Positions 1 through 9,528 of a stretch of DNA of 64,000 nucleotides are shown here, piece by piece; the stretch's first letter is position 1, and each line of letters starts with the position of its first letter. The notes below the pieces were generated by a model. It worked only from the letters and a program-made list of their open reading frames with translations. It was not told where the DNA came from and searched no databases. The stretch comes from Linnemannia hyalina (lineage: Eukaryota; Mortierellomycota; Mortierellomycetes; Mortierellales; Mortierellaceae). Position numbers and translations under genes: made by a program. The DNA is taken from positions 310,001 through 374,000 of the forward strand of contig JAHRHY010000006.1 in NCBI GenBank assembly GCA_019671135.1. The letters run 5' to 3'.

Positions 1-1
1 A

Positions 2-754
2 GAGGCTTCAAGAACACCAGAGGACGAGGAGATAGAGAAGCTAGAGCAGTGTCCTCAATCTCAACCAGAGATAGACGTAGCCGAACACAGGGGTCTGAAT
101 GAGATGCAGCTGCAAGGATGGGAGGATATTCTTAATTCTGTTTTATAATATCAAGTCGAGCAAGGGTACTATCTTCATGACGGCCAAGAGGAGAATGCGC
201 CTTCTCCATCGTTGCCGTTGCCGCCAAACCCATCGGGGTCGAATCTAGAGTCCAACGAGGATCTGGGTATCATTGATGACGAGCGATTGGAAGGATGGAA
301 GGTCAGAGACAACGCGTAATTAGATGATGTGCGGAACGATGTTGTTTCAGAAGAGGACGCTCGATTGAAAGGATGGGATGTCGGAACCAGCTCAAAGTTT
401 GATGAAGCGAGGAACGAGGTTATTTCGGCAGACAAGACGACTCCCAAGAATGGTGATTTTAGAGAGGACATGTTCAATTTCCGATCCAAAAAACGGACAT
501 ATTCTGACAGCGACAGCAGTGAACCAAATGTTGCTGTGAACAACGCAAGTGTCAAGAAAAGCAAAAAAAGAAAGCCGATCCCATCAAAAAAACGAGCTCG
601 ACGTGGATCTTCTGCTGTTGCCACAGACTCTGATGATGATTACGATGGAAATCAAAGAGGACTTGGCTCTGTTTCGGTGAAAAGAAGGGCTGCTGTTGAA
701 GTCGCAGATGCAAAGCCTAGAAAAAAGAAGAAAAGACTCTCCGAACAAGAATAA
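2..754 (+). pseudogene. Broken 3' part of an unrecognised gene with a basic, nuclear-type tail
   Basis: One frame runs from the window edge to the TAA at 752-754 and is interrupted only by in-frame TAA codons at 146-148 and 317-319. A similar motif recurs on both sides of the stops: LQGWEDI near 110-128, RLEGWKV near 285 and RLKGWDV near 370. The coding frame therefore appears continuous and the stops look like lesions rather than gene ends. The last 90 or so residues are rich in lysine and arginine (KKSKKRK, KPRKKKKR) with acidic serine patches (SDSDSSE), as in nuclear localisation tails. The 5' end lies outside the window. I do not recognise the family. Alternatively, 329-754 could be a short independent gene of 141 codons. 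A run of about 20 T lies near 865-885, downstream. Confidence 0.45.
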
Positions 755-974
755 AAACACTGAAAAGGCTGTCCCTCACTGTGAATTCTCAATCTGTCAT
801 TAGGCAGCAATGCATGAGAGATTTTAAATGTGTTGCGCGGTGGCAAGGAATGATGAAGAAAATGTTTTTTTTTTTTTTTTTTTTTAATGACTGAGTAGAA
901 TTTATTTCAAGCACCACTAAGATAAAGCAATGCCTCGGCTGGTACTCTATAGTTAAAAGGACACGGGACTAGAT

Positions 975-1705
975 CTACATGAGAGATGGGAGGATCCGGA
1001 CTTCAACATGGACTTTCACATCATCCTCATAATCCAGACGGTAATCACGCTCACGTCCAAAGTAATGCTTAAGTCGCGTGTTTTCACGGATCCACAAATG
1101 ACCATGCGATCTTCGTCCCTGAGGCGAGGTGGAAGCACGAACATTGTTCGAATTGAAAGTCAGACGGATTCTGAGAGGGTTAAGCGTTATCTCCTTAAGG
1201 AATGAGAGAATGATCAGGGCTTTGAGATTCGCAACGGTATCATCATAATTAACCTCCATAATCTTGTTAGGGATGATGTAGGTGGCGTCGATGACCTTTA
1301 TCTTCAACGTTTTATGATCGTCAGGGACAGAAAAGGAAGGCATGGCTTGTTGGTCGGCGTCGACAGTGTGGTCAGCAGTGTTGTCAGGTTGATGGTCGGT
1401 CTTGACAGTTTCGTCACGTTGTTGGTCGGCTCGACAGCGTAGTAAGGTTGTTGGTTGGCCTCGGCAGTGTTGTCAGGTTGATGGTCGGTCTCGACAGTTT
1501 CGCTAGGTTGTTGGTCGTCCTCCTTGCTAGTAGAAATTGAGAAGCTCTTGTGACGTTGAAGAGTGGGCCGTGGTGGAAGTGAAGGTGTGGGGATGATAAC
1601 ACCTTCGATAGCGAACTGAGGCTTATTTTTCTTTCGACCATCGGTGAAAGAATCTCCATTGGCCTTTCGTTTGGGCAAAGCGCTCCGGAGGGTAGTATGA
1701 GACAT
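975..1705 (-). pseudogene. Hypothetical protein gene split by a one-base frameshift
   Basis: The upper frame starts at ATG 1705 (MSHTTLRSALPKRKANG) and runs through a Q/D/T-rich repeat. The lower frame ends at 975 and carries the same repeat before the segment MPSFSVPDDHKTLKIKV. The repeat DNA is nearly identical in its two copies, but the copy at 1424-1437 reads ggtcggctcgac where the sister copy near 1487 reads ggtcggtctcgac. One T is missing near 1430, and this moves the frame. Restoring the frame would join the two halves into one protein of roughly 240 residues. The C-terminal part (KTLKIKVIDATYIIP, then DDTVANLKALI) loosely recalls a ubiquitin-like beta-grasp start; this is a guess from pattern only. 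A short intron at the repeat is less likely, because no GT-AG pair restores the frame. Confidence 0.5.
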
Positions 1706-1877
1706 GTTTTGATTGTGTTGGAGTGGTAATGTGTAAATGGTAAGAGGTGAAAGAGAGGATATGTGAAGCAAGGGGTGGAAGAAGCGATCCGCGGAGAGAG
1801 ATGTAGAGAGGCAGAAGAGGGGATATGAGGAGGAAGTTTTACAACAGAATAGACAAAACAGAAATGAAAGACAAAAG

Positions 1878-2240
1878 CTACTTTATTTTGAAAAGCTCGC
1901 TTTTCGAGAGAGGCACAAAGTGAATAAAAACATTCTCATTGAAGCACTCCTCCTCCTTTAGTGCCAGCTCAACTGAACGTTGGCTAATGACAGTGCAACC
2001 CTCTGGTTTAGAGGCTGCGTTGACATGACCTTTAATGGATCTAAGACCTGAAAATGTACGACCGCACATGCAAATGAATCTATTCTCCATGTCCGGATGT
2101 CTAATAAATCTGAACATCATGCCATTCAGAGCGATGTACGGCCTCTCGGAGGGGTCGTGGTGTTCTCGATGATGCTCGGTTTCTTTGGAGGGACTCGAAA
2201 AGTGTGTTCTGAAACATTTTTCAAACGTGCACCTGGTCAT
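1878..2240 (-). CDS. Small zinc-finger-like protein, 120 aa
   Basis: The start at 2240 (MTRCTFEKC) is the first ATG that leaves the repeat-rich leader; a longer frame upstream begins without ATG in repeat DNA. Residues 4-28 look like a degenerate C2H2 finger (C4, C9, then a cluster HHREHH). Residues about 57-82 hold a second cysteine/histidine unit, CMCGRTF followed by SIKGHVN and a late cysteine. The product is probably a nucleic-acid-binding or scaffold protein. It lies 673 bp from, and points away from, another zinc-finger gene at 2914, so both could share the promoter region. I do not recognise an orthologue family. Confidence 0.5.
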   Translation of the reverse strand: MTRCTFEKCFRTHFSSPSKETEHHREHHDPSERPYIALNGMMFRFIRHPDMENRFICMCGRTFSGLRSIKGHVNAASKPEGCTVISQRSVELALKEEECFNENVFIHFVPLSKSELFKIK

Positions 2241-2326
2241 CGTTGTTGAAGATGAATGAAAGAGTAGAGAGGTGTGAGCAACAAGTTCGAGAAAGAGGAA
2301 GGACTTAATTGGTGATCCAAAAAATG

Positions 2327-2455
2327 TTCCCGCAAACAACTGCAACAAAGGGCGCCCAACCAATTTTCCCGCAAACAAACGAGAAAAAAGGGCTGGGATT
2401 GGTTTGCCACCCAACAGATCTTCCCGCAAACAGACACGACAAAGGGCGCCTTGAC
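2327..2455. repeat. Three dispersed copies of a ttcccgcaaaca / caaagggcgcc motif
   Basis: Related units begin at 2327, 2366 and 2421. Each starts ttcccgcaaaca, and two of the three end in aaagggcgcc. They lie in the leader or promoter of the minus-strand zinc-finger gene, so they may be regulatory sites or decayed minisatellite. Only sequence similarity supports this. Confidence 0.55.
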
Positions 2456-2913
2456 CTTTTTTGCACTTTTTTTTATTTTTGGTGACGGCCAGCCTTGCAC
2501 AATGACACGTTCCAGTCCAACATTTTTTCTGTTCAGTGGCAGCAGTGACTCGGGTCTGAAAACAAAAGCATCTGTTCAGGGGCGAGAGCAGCTGCCCAGG
2601 CCAGCACTCAGTTCCTTATTTAAACGATGTTTGACCAAACGCTCTTGATTCCCTCTTTTCTCCTTTCTTGACTTTGTTCCCCACCCTTTTTCTTCTTCCC
2701 CAATTCTTGTCCACGAACACTGCAATGGAAAAAACTTCAGAAAAAATATTGCCAACGAAGAGGTAGAAGTACAATGCTCTTTCGCTCCTTGCCAGTATTC
2801 CAACAACAAAAACGCACATTTCACAACATCATCCTGTTATTTTTTTTTTCTTCCTCGTTTCATCATTTTCTCACATAAATCCCCTAATTGACCCTCATTT
2901 TTCTCATTCAACA

Positions 2914-4413
2914 ATGTCTACCAAGGTCAAAAACAACTTTCCTTCCGACGCTAGCCCTTTGGCGGATAAGCCCACTTGCCGTTTGTGCGGAAAGGTTTCC
3001 TTGACAGCTGCGGCTCTGAGAGTTCACAAAATTGACAGCCACGATGGAAAACGCGGTCGATATCATCCACTCAGGTGCAAGTGGTGTAACAACACAGTCG
3101 GGATGACTCGCAAGGGTCTTTCAAAGCACTTGATAAAGTGTGCAGAGGTCTCTAAGGTCCAGTTCCCACTCTGCTGCCCTTACTGCGATCATGAATGCCA
3201 GAGATTGGAAGTTCTTTCCTAACATGGCTCTGATTGCCTGTCATGGGAGGAAGATACATCGAAAGATGGCGAGCGATTGGATGAATTTGAGAAGCAATTG
3301 ATCCGAGTCACTAAGCATCTGGCGACTTCCCTCCTGGTTAAACGTCTGTTCGACCCTGCAGAACTGAGACTCCCGGACGGCTCGACAGAGATGGCACTCA
3401 TCATGCATAGTGTGTCCAAACGACTTCGGGACGGCTCCAAAGCGCAAGTGCGGATCCTCAAACCCCACGAGCATACTGTAGATCAGGCAGTGGCGGCTGC
3501 AAGCACCAAACTGGACGTTGTCCTCGAGTCGCACAGCTATGGTCGTCTGATTAACCTTGAGGACTACAGGTCCTTCGATAACAAGGACCCCGTTTGGCAC
3601 TTGCCGCTCCCTGACAACGGAGAGCGCCTTGCGACGATGCTTGAGGGGCTTCTCCTGCATTCTGGTGAAGACGTTCTTCTCGCGCTCAAGGTGGAGGTTT
3701 ATGGTACGGCTGACTATGAGGATCCTCACGCTCAGGATATAGCTAGGCCAGAGGGCACTAGCTCCTTCAGAGTCGTCAACGTGTGTCACGACAATACACA
3801 TAAGATCATGATTGGCACCATCAAGTGGTGTGCACTAGTGACGCTCGCTGTCATGCTCACAGACGGCACAGTCATTGTGGATCCAGACAACAAAATACTT
3901 CAACCCAGATCGACCTCCTGCATTTGGATCAAAAAAGACCCAGGATCATTTGTCTATAATACGATGCCGCGTCAACTACGATCCAAGTTTTTCGAGTCAG
4001 CAACGTTTGCAAGATTTGCGGCTGTGCACCAGTTGTTCAATCATCACACCTCTATGCCGGTAACTCTGAAGACGCTCTATGGCTTCAAGAGCAACAAAGC
4101 GTGGTCGGGCGTCAAGGTCGCAGCATTTGTGTTCCATCAGCTTTTCAGTCAGAAGAAGATTGTGAAGGCTGACGTGATCAAACACGTAAACGATGCACTA
4201 GAACTTCGCAAAGGCAGATCTTGCGAGCTCCTCAACATCATTCAGGAGATGGCATGTGAGATGAGGGAGGAGGAGGCGTTTCCCAAGCCCGTGAACAAGT
4301 GCTTAACGGACCTTGCGGGGAAACTCAGTTCTGAGATCACCAACCTCAATCACACAGACGTTTTGCATGCCGTTGAGAAGAAGATCAAGAGCATGTTACT
4401 TGTCAGCGAATAA
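2914..4413 (+). pseudogene. C2H2/C2HC zinc-finger protein with a nonsense codon inside its third finger
   Basis: ATG 2914 and TAA 4411-4413 bound one frame of 500 codons broken only by TAA at 3220-3222. Finger 1 is C22-x2-C25-x12-H38-x4-H43. Finger 2 is C55-x2-C58-x13-H72-x3-C76. Finger 3 is C88-x2-C91-x12-H104-x3-C108, and the stop occupies residue 103, next to the zinc-binding histidine. In finger 2 the equivalent residue is lysine (LSKH versus LS-stop-H), so AAA to TAA is the simplest change. The 390 codons after the stop show no further lesion and encode a domain I do not recognise, with no visible catalytic motif. Either the loss is recent, or the stop is read through, or a downstream start is used. 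Hairpin repeats begin about 100 bp after the final stop. Confidence 0.6.
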
Positions 4414-4509
4414 ATCATCTTTCATCTCAAGGCAGCTTACAATTCAAAGAACAAAAGATAAAACGTATTTGGCGTTGCAGACACAAGAAGTCTGCAAAAA
4501 AAAAAAAAA

Positions 4510-4895
4510 GGTAAGTTCTAACAAATGTTAGAACTCTGTAAAAGAAAGGTCAGTTCTAACAAACGTTAGAACTCAGTGTAAAAAAAGGTCAGGTCTAACA
4601 AACGTTAGAACTCTGTAAAAAAAAAGATCAGTTCTAACAAACGTTAGAACTCTGTGTAAAAAAAAGGCCAGTTCTAACAAACGTTAGAACTCTGTAAAAG
4701 AAAGGTCAGTTCTAACAAACGTTAGAACTCAGTGTAAAAAAAGGTCAGGTCTAACAAATGTTAGAACTCTGTGTAAAAAAATGGCCAGTTCTAACAAACG
4801 TTAGAACTCTGTAAAAAAATGGCCAGTTCTAACAAACGTTAGAACTCTGTGTAAAAAAAAGGTCAGTTCTAACAAACAGGAGAACTCTGGACGCA
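4510..4895. repeat. Tandem array of about ten hairpin units (gttctaac-aaac-gttagaac)
   Basis: About ten units of 37-42 bp follow one another. Each carries the perfect inverted repeat gttctaac / gttagaac around a 4-base loop, aaac or aaat, joined by ctctgtgtaaaaaaaggtca-type spacers. The first copies begin near 4515, 4552 and 4591. The last copy near 4866 is decayed (acaggagaac in place of the right arm). The A-run at 4497-4509 abuts the array. A transcript through it would form a row of stem-loops; as DNA it would be a row of dyad protein sites. Confidence 0.9.
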
Positions 4896-5024
4896 AAAAA
4901 TGCGTCCGTTTCCTTCTGGAGTGTGCATTGTTTTCACCGTTTGGACCGGAAGCAAGTCCACCATTGCCAGCGGAAGCAAGTGCTTTGTTTCGTTTCCACC
5001 CTTTTCCGCCGGACTTTTTTTTTT

Positions 5025-5445
5025 GTCCTGACTTGTCACTCACACCTTTTTCTTGCAGGGCGAGAGACACCCTTTTCTGCTGGAATTTTTTTTTGTCCTG
5101 ACTTGTCACTCACACCTTTTTCTTGCAGGGCGAGAGACACCCTTTTCTTCCGGACTTTTTTTTTTGTCCTGACTTGTCACTCACACCTTTTTCTTGCAGG
5201 GCGAGAGACACCCTTTTCTGCTGGAATTTTTTTTTGTCCTGACTTGTCACTCACACCTTTTTCTTGCAGGGCGAGAGACACCCTTTTCTTCCGGACTTTT
5301 TTTTTGTCCTGACTTGTCACTCACACCTTTTTCTTGCAGGGCGGAAGACACCCTTCTCTTCCGGAATTTTTTTTTGTCCTGACTTGTCACTCACACCTTT
5401 TTCTTGCAGGGCGAGAGACACCCTTTTCTGCTGGACTTTTTTGTC
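5025..5445. repeat. 70-bp tandem array containing a splice-acceptor-like tract
   Basis: Units begin (gtcctgacttgtcactcaca) at 5025, 5095, 5166, 5236, 5306 and 5376, a 70-bp period. Each contains ctttttcttgcag followed by ggcgagagacaccc and a T-run. Units alternate between endings ctgctggaa and cttccggac, so part of the array has a 140-bp higher-order period. Because 70 is not a multiple of three, frames rotate through the array and the short open frames it produces are not convincing genes. Confidence 0.9.
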
Positions 5446-5491
5446 TGGGAGACATCTTTTTGCGCTGGAATTTTTTTTGTTCTCAACCCGC

Positions 5492-5626
5492 CACCTAAAA
5501 AAGAGGTGACGGCAAAAATGGTGTCTCTCGCCCTGTCACCCAAAAAAGAGGTGAGGGCAAAAACGGTGTCTCTCGCCCTGTCACCCAAAAAAAAGGTGAC
5601 GGCAAAAATGGTGTTTCTCGCCCTGT
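5492..5626. repeat. 45-bp tandem array, three copies, inverted relative to the 70-bp array
   Basis: Copies begin at 5492, 5537 and 5582 with cacc(c/t)aaaaaagaggtga and end in ggtgtctctcgccctg. That 16-base end is the exact reverse complement of cagggcgagagacacc, the core of the 70-bp array just upstream. The two arrays are therefore related but lie in opposite orientation and could pair as a long fold-back. In frame, the array would encode a 15-residue repeat containing VSLALSPKKEV. Confidence 0.85.
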
Positions 5627-5637
5627 GCCTCGAGGTG

Positions 5638-5674
5638 TTCTCAGCGAACACTCAGCGAACACTCAGCGAACACT
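5638..5674. repeat. Three copies of an 11-base repeat (tcagcgaacac)
   Basis: The unit tcagcgaacac is repeated three times without interruption. It closes the repeat-rich block and is followed by unique DNA. Confidence 0.8.
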
Positions 5675-5928
5675 ATTCCCTTTGTTCTCTTCCTCCACCT
5701 CTCTTCCTGATCCTGCCTAAGAAAAGGTCAACTCTGCCTTGTTCTAGTCTAGATTCTCGACACTCGGGCACAGGGAAATTAGTCAGTTCAATGTCTGCTG
5801 GTTATATACACCGTGCCGGATCTCAAGCACAGTCAATAGCCCAAGAAAGCGGATCAACTCTGGCAAGCAAGGATAGACGGTAAGGATTGGCCAAAGAGGA
5901 AGACTCGTGTTCGAGGATGAGGTGGGGG

Positions 5929-6567
5929 TCATAGGGAGCTCACACGACATGCCGAAAGGCCTTGTATCTGTTGGGGAGGCATCATTTGAGCGAGCTGGTT
6001 CAGGTAACTATAGTGGGGTAGTCTATGAAGGTCGAGCTGGAGGTTTGTATGGTACCATTGCAGGTTAGGGCAACGATCTCGAAATAGACAGGCAAGAAGC
6101 TCAACGCCTTCTTGAAGGACGGTGGGTCCCACAGCTTAACGCCCGGCAGTTCCCGTTGTCGGAAATCTTGAAGGACTTGAAGACTCGGAGTGCAGGCAGG
6201 ACAAGATGATTTATTCTATAGTCTTGAGGTTCATTCAGGACCTGTCAAGGGTAAGTTGTTTCAGAGGATAATGCTTTGTCGACCAGGCTCAATTATCGTG
6301 CCCGCTCCTCCTCCTTGAACGATACCCATACTTTAGTCACGCGTGATGACAATATCCACAGACTTCAATCTTGGCCCCGTTGTCGAGAATCGTGAAAAAG
6401 TCAATATTCCTGTAGGACGAGCACATAATCTCGACTCCAAAACCTCAAAGCAGGGCCTCAAAATTCACCACCATCTTCATCGTGTCGGTCATCTCCTCAT
6501 AGATTTTCAGGTGCCGGATACCCTCAAACGGATGCCGGCGAACACCACCACCGCCGACGCCATTGTT

Positions 6568-6600
<33 letters not shown>

Positions 6601-7005
6601 ATCGACCTCTTGCACATTGCCGGCTCTCGCGTCTTCTCCTGTCAATCAAGACTGAGCCGCTGCAAACAAAATCATGCCACTGCCAAGACTGTCTCGTAAT
6701 ACCGAATCTCTTCTGCCGGTGTCGATTGCTTTCCAGAGCCCAACACTCCAAAGTATCAACCGTCGCCATAATGTTTGCTGCTGCCCTGAGGAGGACAGAG
6801 CCCAATCCAGGAAAACTTCTTGAAAATCCTTGACGCCAACTCCATCGCGGCCCAAGAGAAACGGATTGACACATGGTGGTGCGGTGGGCCAGATAATTAG
6901 AGATCAGGCGCCATTGCCTGCAGACGATATTGACGTTCAGGGAGAGTTTGCTTGGTCGAGGTAGGAGAAGGTTGTCTTGACAAGTTCTGGCGGTAGGCGA
7001 AGCGG
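5929..7005 (-). pseudogene. Decayed F-box / leucine-rich-repeat gene
   Basis: Near 6996-6940 the minus strand reads LPPELVKTTFSYLDQANS, the start of an F-box, and then meets a stop. One base over, the frame continues as LNVNIVCRQWRLISNYLAHRT, the typical second half of the F-box. The F-box is thus split by a one-base shift near 6941. Downstream pieces in changing frames look like leucine-rich repeats (GIRHLKIYEEM near 6510; QWYHTNLQLDLHRLPHYSYL near 6000-6060). A (GTT)n run has expanded inside the former coding region. No clear ATG precedes the F-box. F-box proteins recruit substrates to SCF ubiquitin ligases; this copy is almost certainly dead. Confidence 0.7.
6564..6600. repeat. (GTT)n microsatellite
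   Basis: About 12 GTT triplets, one imperfect. On the minus strand they would encode an asparagine run inside the dead F-box gene. Confidence 0.95.
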
Positions 7006-7634
7006 GACTGTTATGTGGGTGGTGCTGGAGGTTGGCGGGTCTGAGTGCAGTGGAGGTGAGGAAAATGGTAGCATTCGAAGAAATGTGTGTGGTGAAGGAG
7101 AATGAGAAGTGTTGACCCTTATTGGCCGAATTTTCTTATGGGTCAAAATTCGCGTTATCCACCAGAGTGAGTTGGGTGTCTGATAACCATGGGAGCGATG
7201 CTGGTCATGGAGTGATATTGTTGTTGCCTGACGAACATGTCCGTGAATATGGATATGATTGCGGTTCAAAGGGGTGGTCCTAGATGCTGAGCCTTTCATT
7301 TGTGGCGTTGATGGAACTGTCTGCAAACATCAGCGTGAACGCAACGCCCTCGAACGCGTGGTTCAATTGATCAAGCGAGGGCGATTAATTGGGAGCGGTG
7401 AAGACTTTATTTGACAGCCAAAGGGATGATCCACGGCCAAGCAAACAAAGTGCAACGAGTATAAATAAGAAACAAAAGGGTCCATGGAGGAAGGAAGAGT
7501 TCACGCCCAAAGAAGGGCGCTGCATCCACTATTGTTTGGCATAGTCGATGTCGAAGATGTCGGTGATAGCGGATTTGACGTTGTTGATGTTGTCGGGGAG
7601 GTCGAGGAGGGTGAAGATGCGAGCAAAAGCGCGT

Positions 7635-9244
7635 TTAACATTCAGCTGTTGACGCCTTGGTGTTAAGAATCAACGCAACGATAAGACCGTACAAGGCCAA
7701 GACCTCAGCGAAAATGAGAACGAGAATCTATTCAACAGCAAAAGTAAAGTATCATGGATTAATGAGTACAGACGAGGTTATCCAGTAGCTGTCATTTTGC
7801 CAAGATAGAAAAAGACGTTGTATGTCGTGTGTAGGAGTGTGTGCGTGTGATTGCGTACCATTCCTGTGAAGAGTCTTGGCTGTTGAGCAGAGGCGCGGAC
7901 ACCAGCATCACCGACAATACCGACAGCGAAACCAGCAGCCATACCGGCAAGGCCAACACTCAATCCAGCGCCCAATTGAATGAATCCTGCATACAACGAC
8001 ATCTGTTGCTTGACTATTTGTATCGTAGGATAGGGTGAGAGGTAAATGGTACGTTCTTCACGTAGCATTCATTCAAGGCAGCACATCATATCAATGAGCG
8101 AATAAGATAAAAAGAACTTACATCCGTTGCCGATGAGGACAGACACCACGAGTCCGTAAATACCGATAATACCAGCCATAATAATGGGGACAATACCCTT
8201 GATGATCAAGTCAGGGCGGAGAACACCCATCGAGGTAAGACCGACACCAGACTTGGCAGTACCATAGGCAGCTCCAAAGCCTATTTCAACAGAGAGAGGT
8301 ATGGGTTGTTGTTGTTAGTGGTGTGAAGACATCAATTGGCAGCAGGTGTATGTGTGGGTGATAGGGGAGAGCGGAGTGACTCTCTCCAACAGCAGCGTGC
8401 CTCCTTTTCTTGCCATGCTGTTCCGTGTCGTGTTGTTGCGCATATTCGCCCCTTTCTCTATATATCCTTGTGCGTGAGGGACGGCACGTTTTTGGTCTTC
8501 AAAAAAGAGTCTACTTTCTGATCACGCGCCTGGCACGCACTCATAACAACTCGCTTCACTCATGACCTGGCCCTGACAAACAGTTGTTGACTGGCCGTGT
8601 CCTAGGAGAGAAAGCATCGCTGTTGTCGTTCATCTCCACTTTTTTATGTCCATGTGCATGTATGAGAACCAGGGGTGGATGCAGGGTCAGGCCAGCGACA
8701 GTTGGTGTTGGAGTGTTTAGGTGGCCTCATGCTCCCTTTGCATATAGGTTGCTGGACTGTCCAAATGGCTTTAAGGAGAAGACATCTTACAGCAGAAGAC
8801 AATGGCGCTGGTGGCACCCATGACTCCAAAGAAGGGAGCGTACGCAGGGCTAATGTTTCATGTCAAGACGACACACAAGAAAAAAACCAAGAGTCAAAGT
8901 AGGGATCGGATTAGCCAAAGTTTCTTTCGCGTGTGGTGCTTTGTATTGAATCGTTCTCATGGTTGTTGTTGTCAGTCTCTCCTCTCGATAACCTTGCTCA
9001 GGCGAAGGGGAAGGTATTGTGAGTCTGGTTGGTGTGAAAGCAAAGGAGGAGTGATCGACGAGAAAAGCGAGGCAGATTCGCGTTTGCCGTCAAGAGAAGG
9101 CGGCAAGTGTGGTTGCGTTGTGTGCCCTTGGCGAGTTGGTTGTATGAGTGTGCGAGAGGGGATCTGTGTTGTCGTTGTCGTAGGGGGGTGTTCGAAGGGA
9201 GAAATGATCGTTTACCAGAACTCGGTGGCGACGAGAGTAGACAT
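7635..9244 (-). CDS. VMA3: V-type proton ATPase subunit c (proteolipid), vacuolar
   Basis: Five exons read 9244-9216, 8849-8791, 8280-8122, 8013-7859 and 7727-7635, giving 164 aa. Exon 1 is only 29 nt (MSTLVATEF). The chain continues with [51 protein letters not shown] and [13 protein letters not shown]. It ends with [20 protein letters not shown], where E142 is the proton-carrying glutamate of the rotor ring. The protein has four hydrophobic helices and the normal family length. It forms the membrane c-ring of the V0 sector that acidifies vacuoles and Golgi. The last helix ends NTKASTAEC. Identification is very secure. The gene faces away from the Asterix gene across 284 bp, so the two probably share a promoter region. 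Confidence 0.95.
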
Positions 9245-9528
9245 TGTGAGTAAGGTGGGTGTTGAGTGTGAGTGAGAGTGAGTGGGGTGGTTGGTGATGA
9301 AAAGTGAGGGTTTGGGAGAGTAAAGAGTGAGGGATAAAGGGGGGATTCGTTTTCTCAGTCCCTGACCCATCCCTGCCTCACGGCCATGACGTCGAAATCA
9401 GAAGATTCGACTTCAGGACTGCTTCTTAGCCCTTTGACCAGTTCACTCGTCCCTTTGGCTTCCAGGCGTCTGAACCACTTCTTCCTTCCCAAACCCAATC
9501 GACAACCACTCAAACACGGACATACACA
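9245..9528. promoter_or_regulatory. Shared divergent promoter region of VMA3 and the Asterix gene
   Basis: These 284 bp separate two start codons facing in opposite directions. I see no TATA box; the VMA3 side is rich in GAGTG-type purine repeats (9262-9300). Bidirectional control is inferred from spacing only. Confidence 0.5.

Noticed and set aside
2430..2830. Minus-strand open frames of 67-87 codons upstream of the zinc-finger genes
   Set aside because: They are translations of the promoter repeat and T-rich leader, with no homology pattern.
3211..3249. A 39-nt GT-AG intron that would remove the stop of the zinc-finger gene in frame
   Set aside because: It starts gttctt, unlike the gtaag/gtatg donors here, is shorter than every other intron in the window, and would delete the C-terminal half of a well-formed third finger.
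4510..4895. CRISPR array
   Set aside because: Spacers are near-identical A-rich linkers, not unique sequences, there are no cas genes, and the genome is eukaryotic.
5404..5883. Open frame of 159 codons across the 70-bp and 45-bp arrays
   Set aside because: It is made of repeat units read in a rotating frame, with no start context or family.
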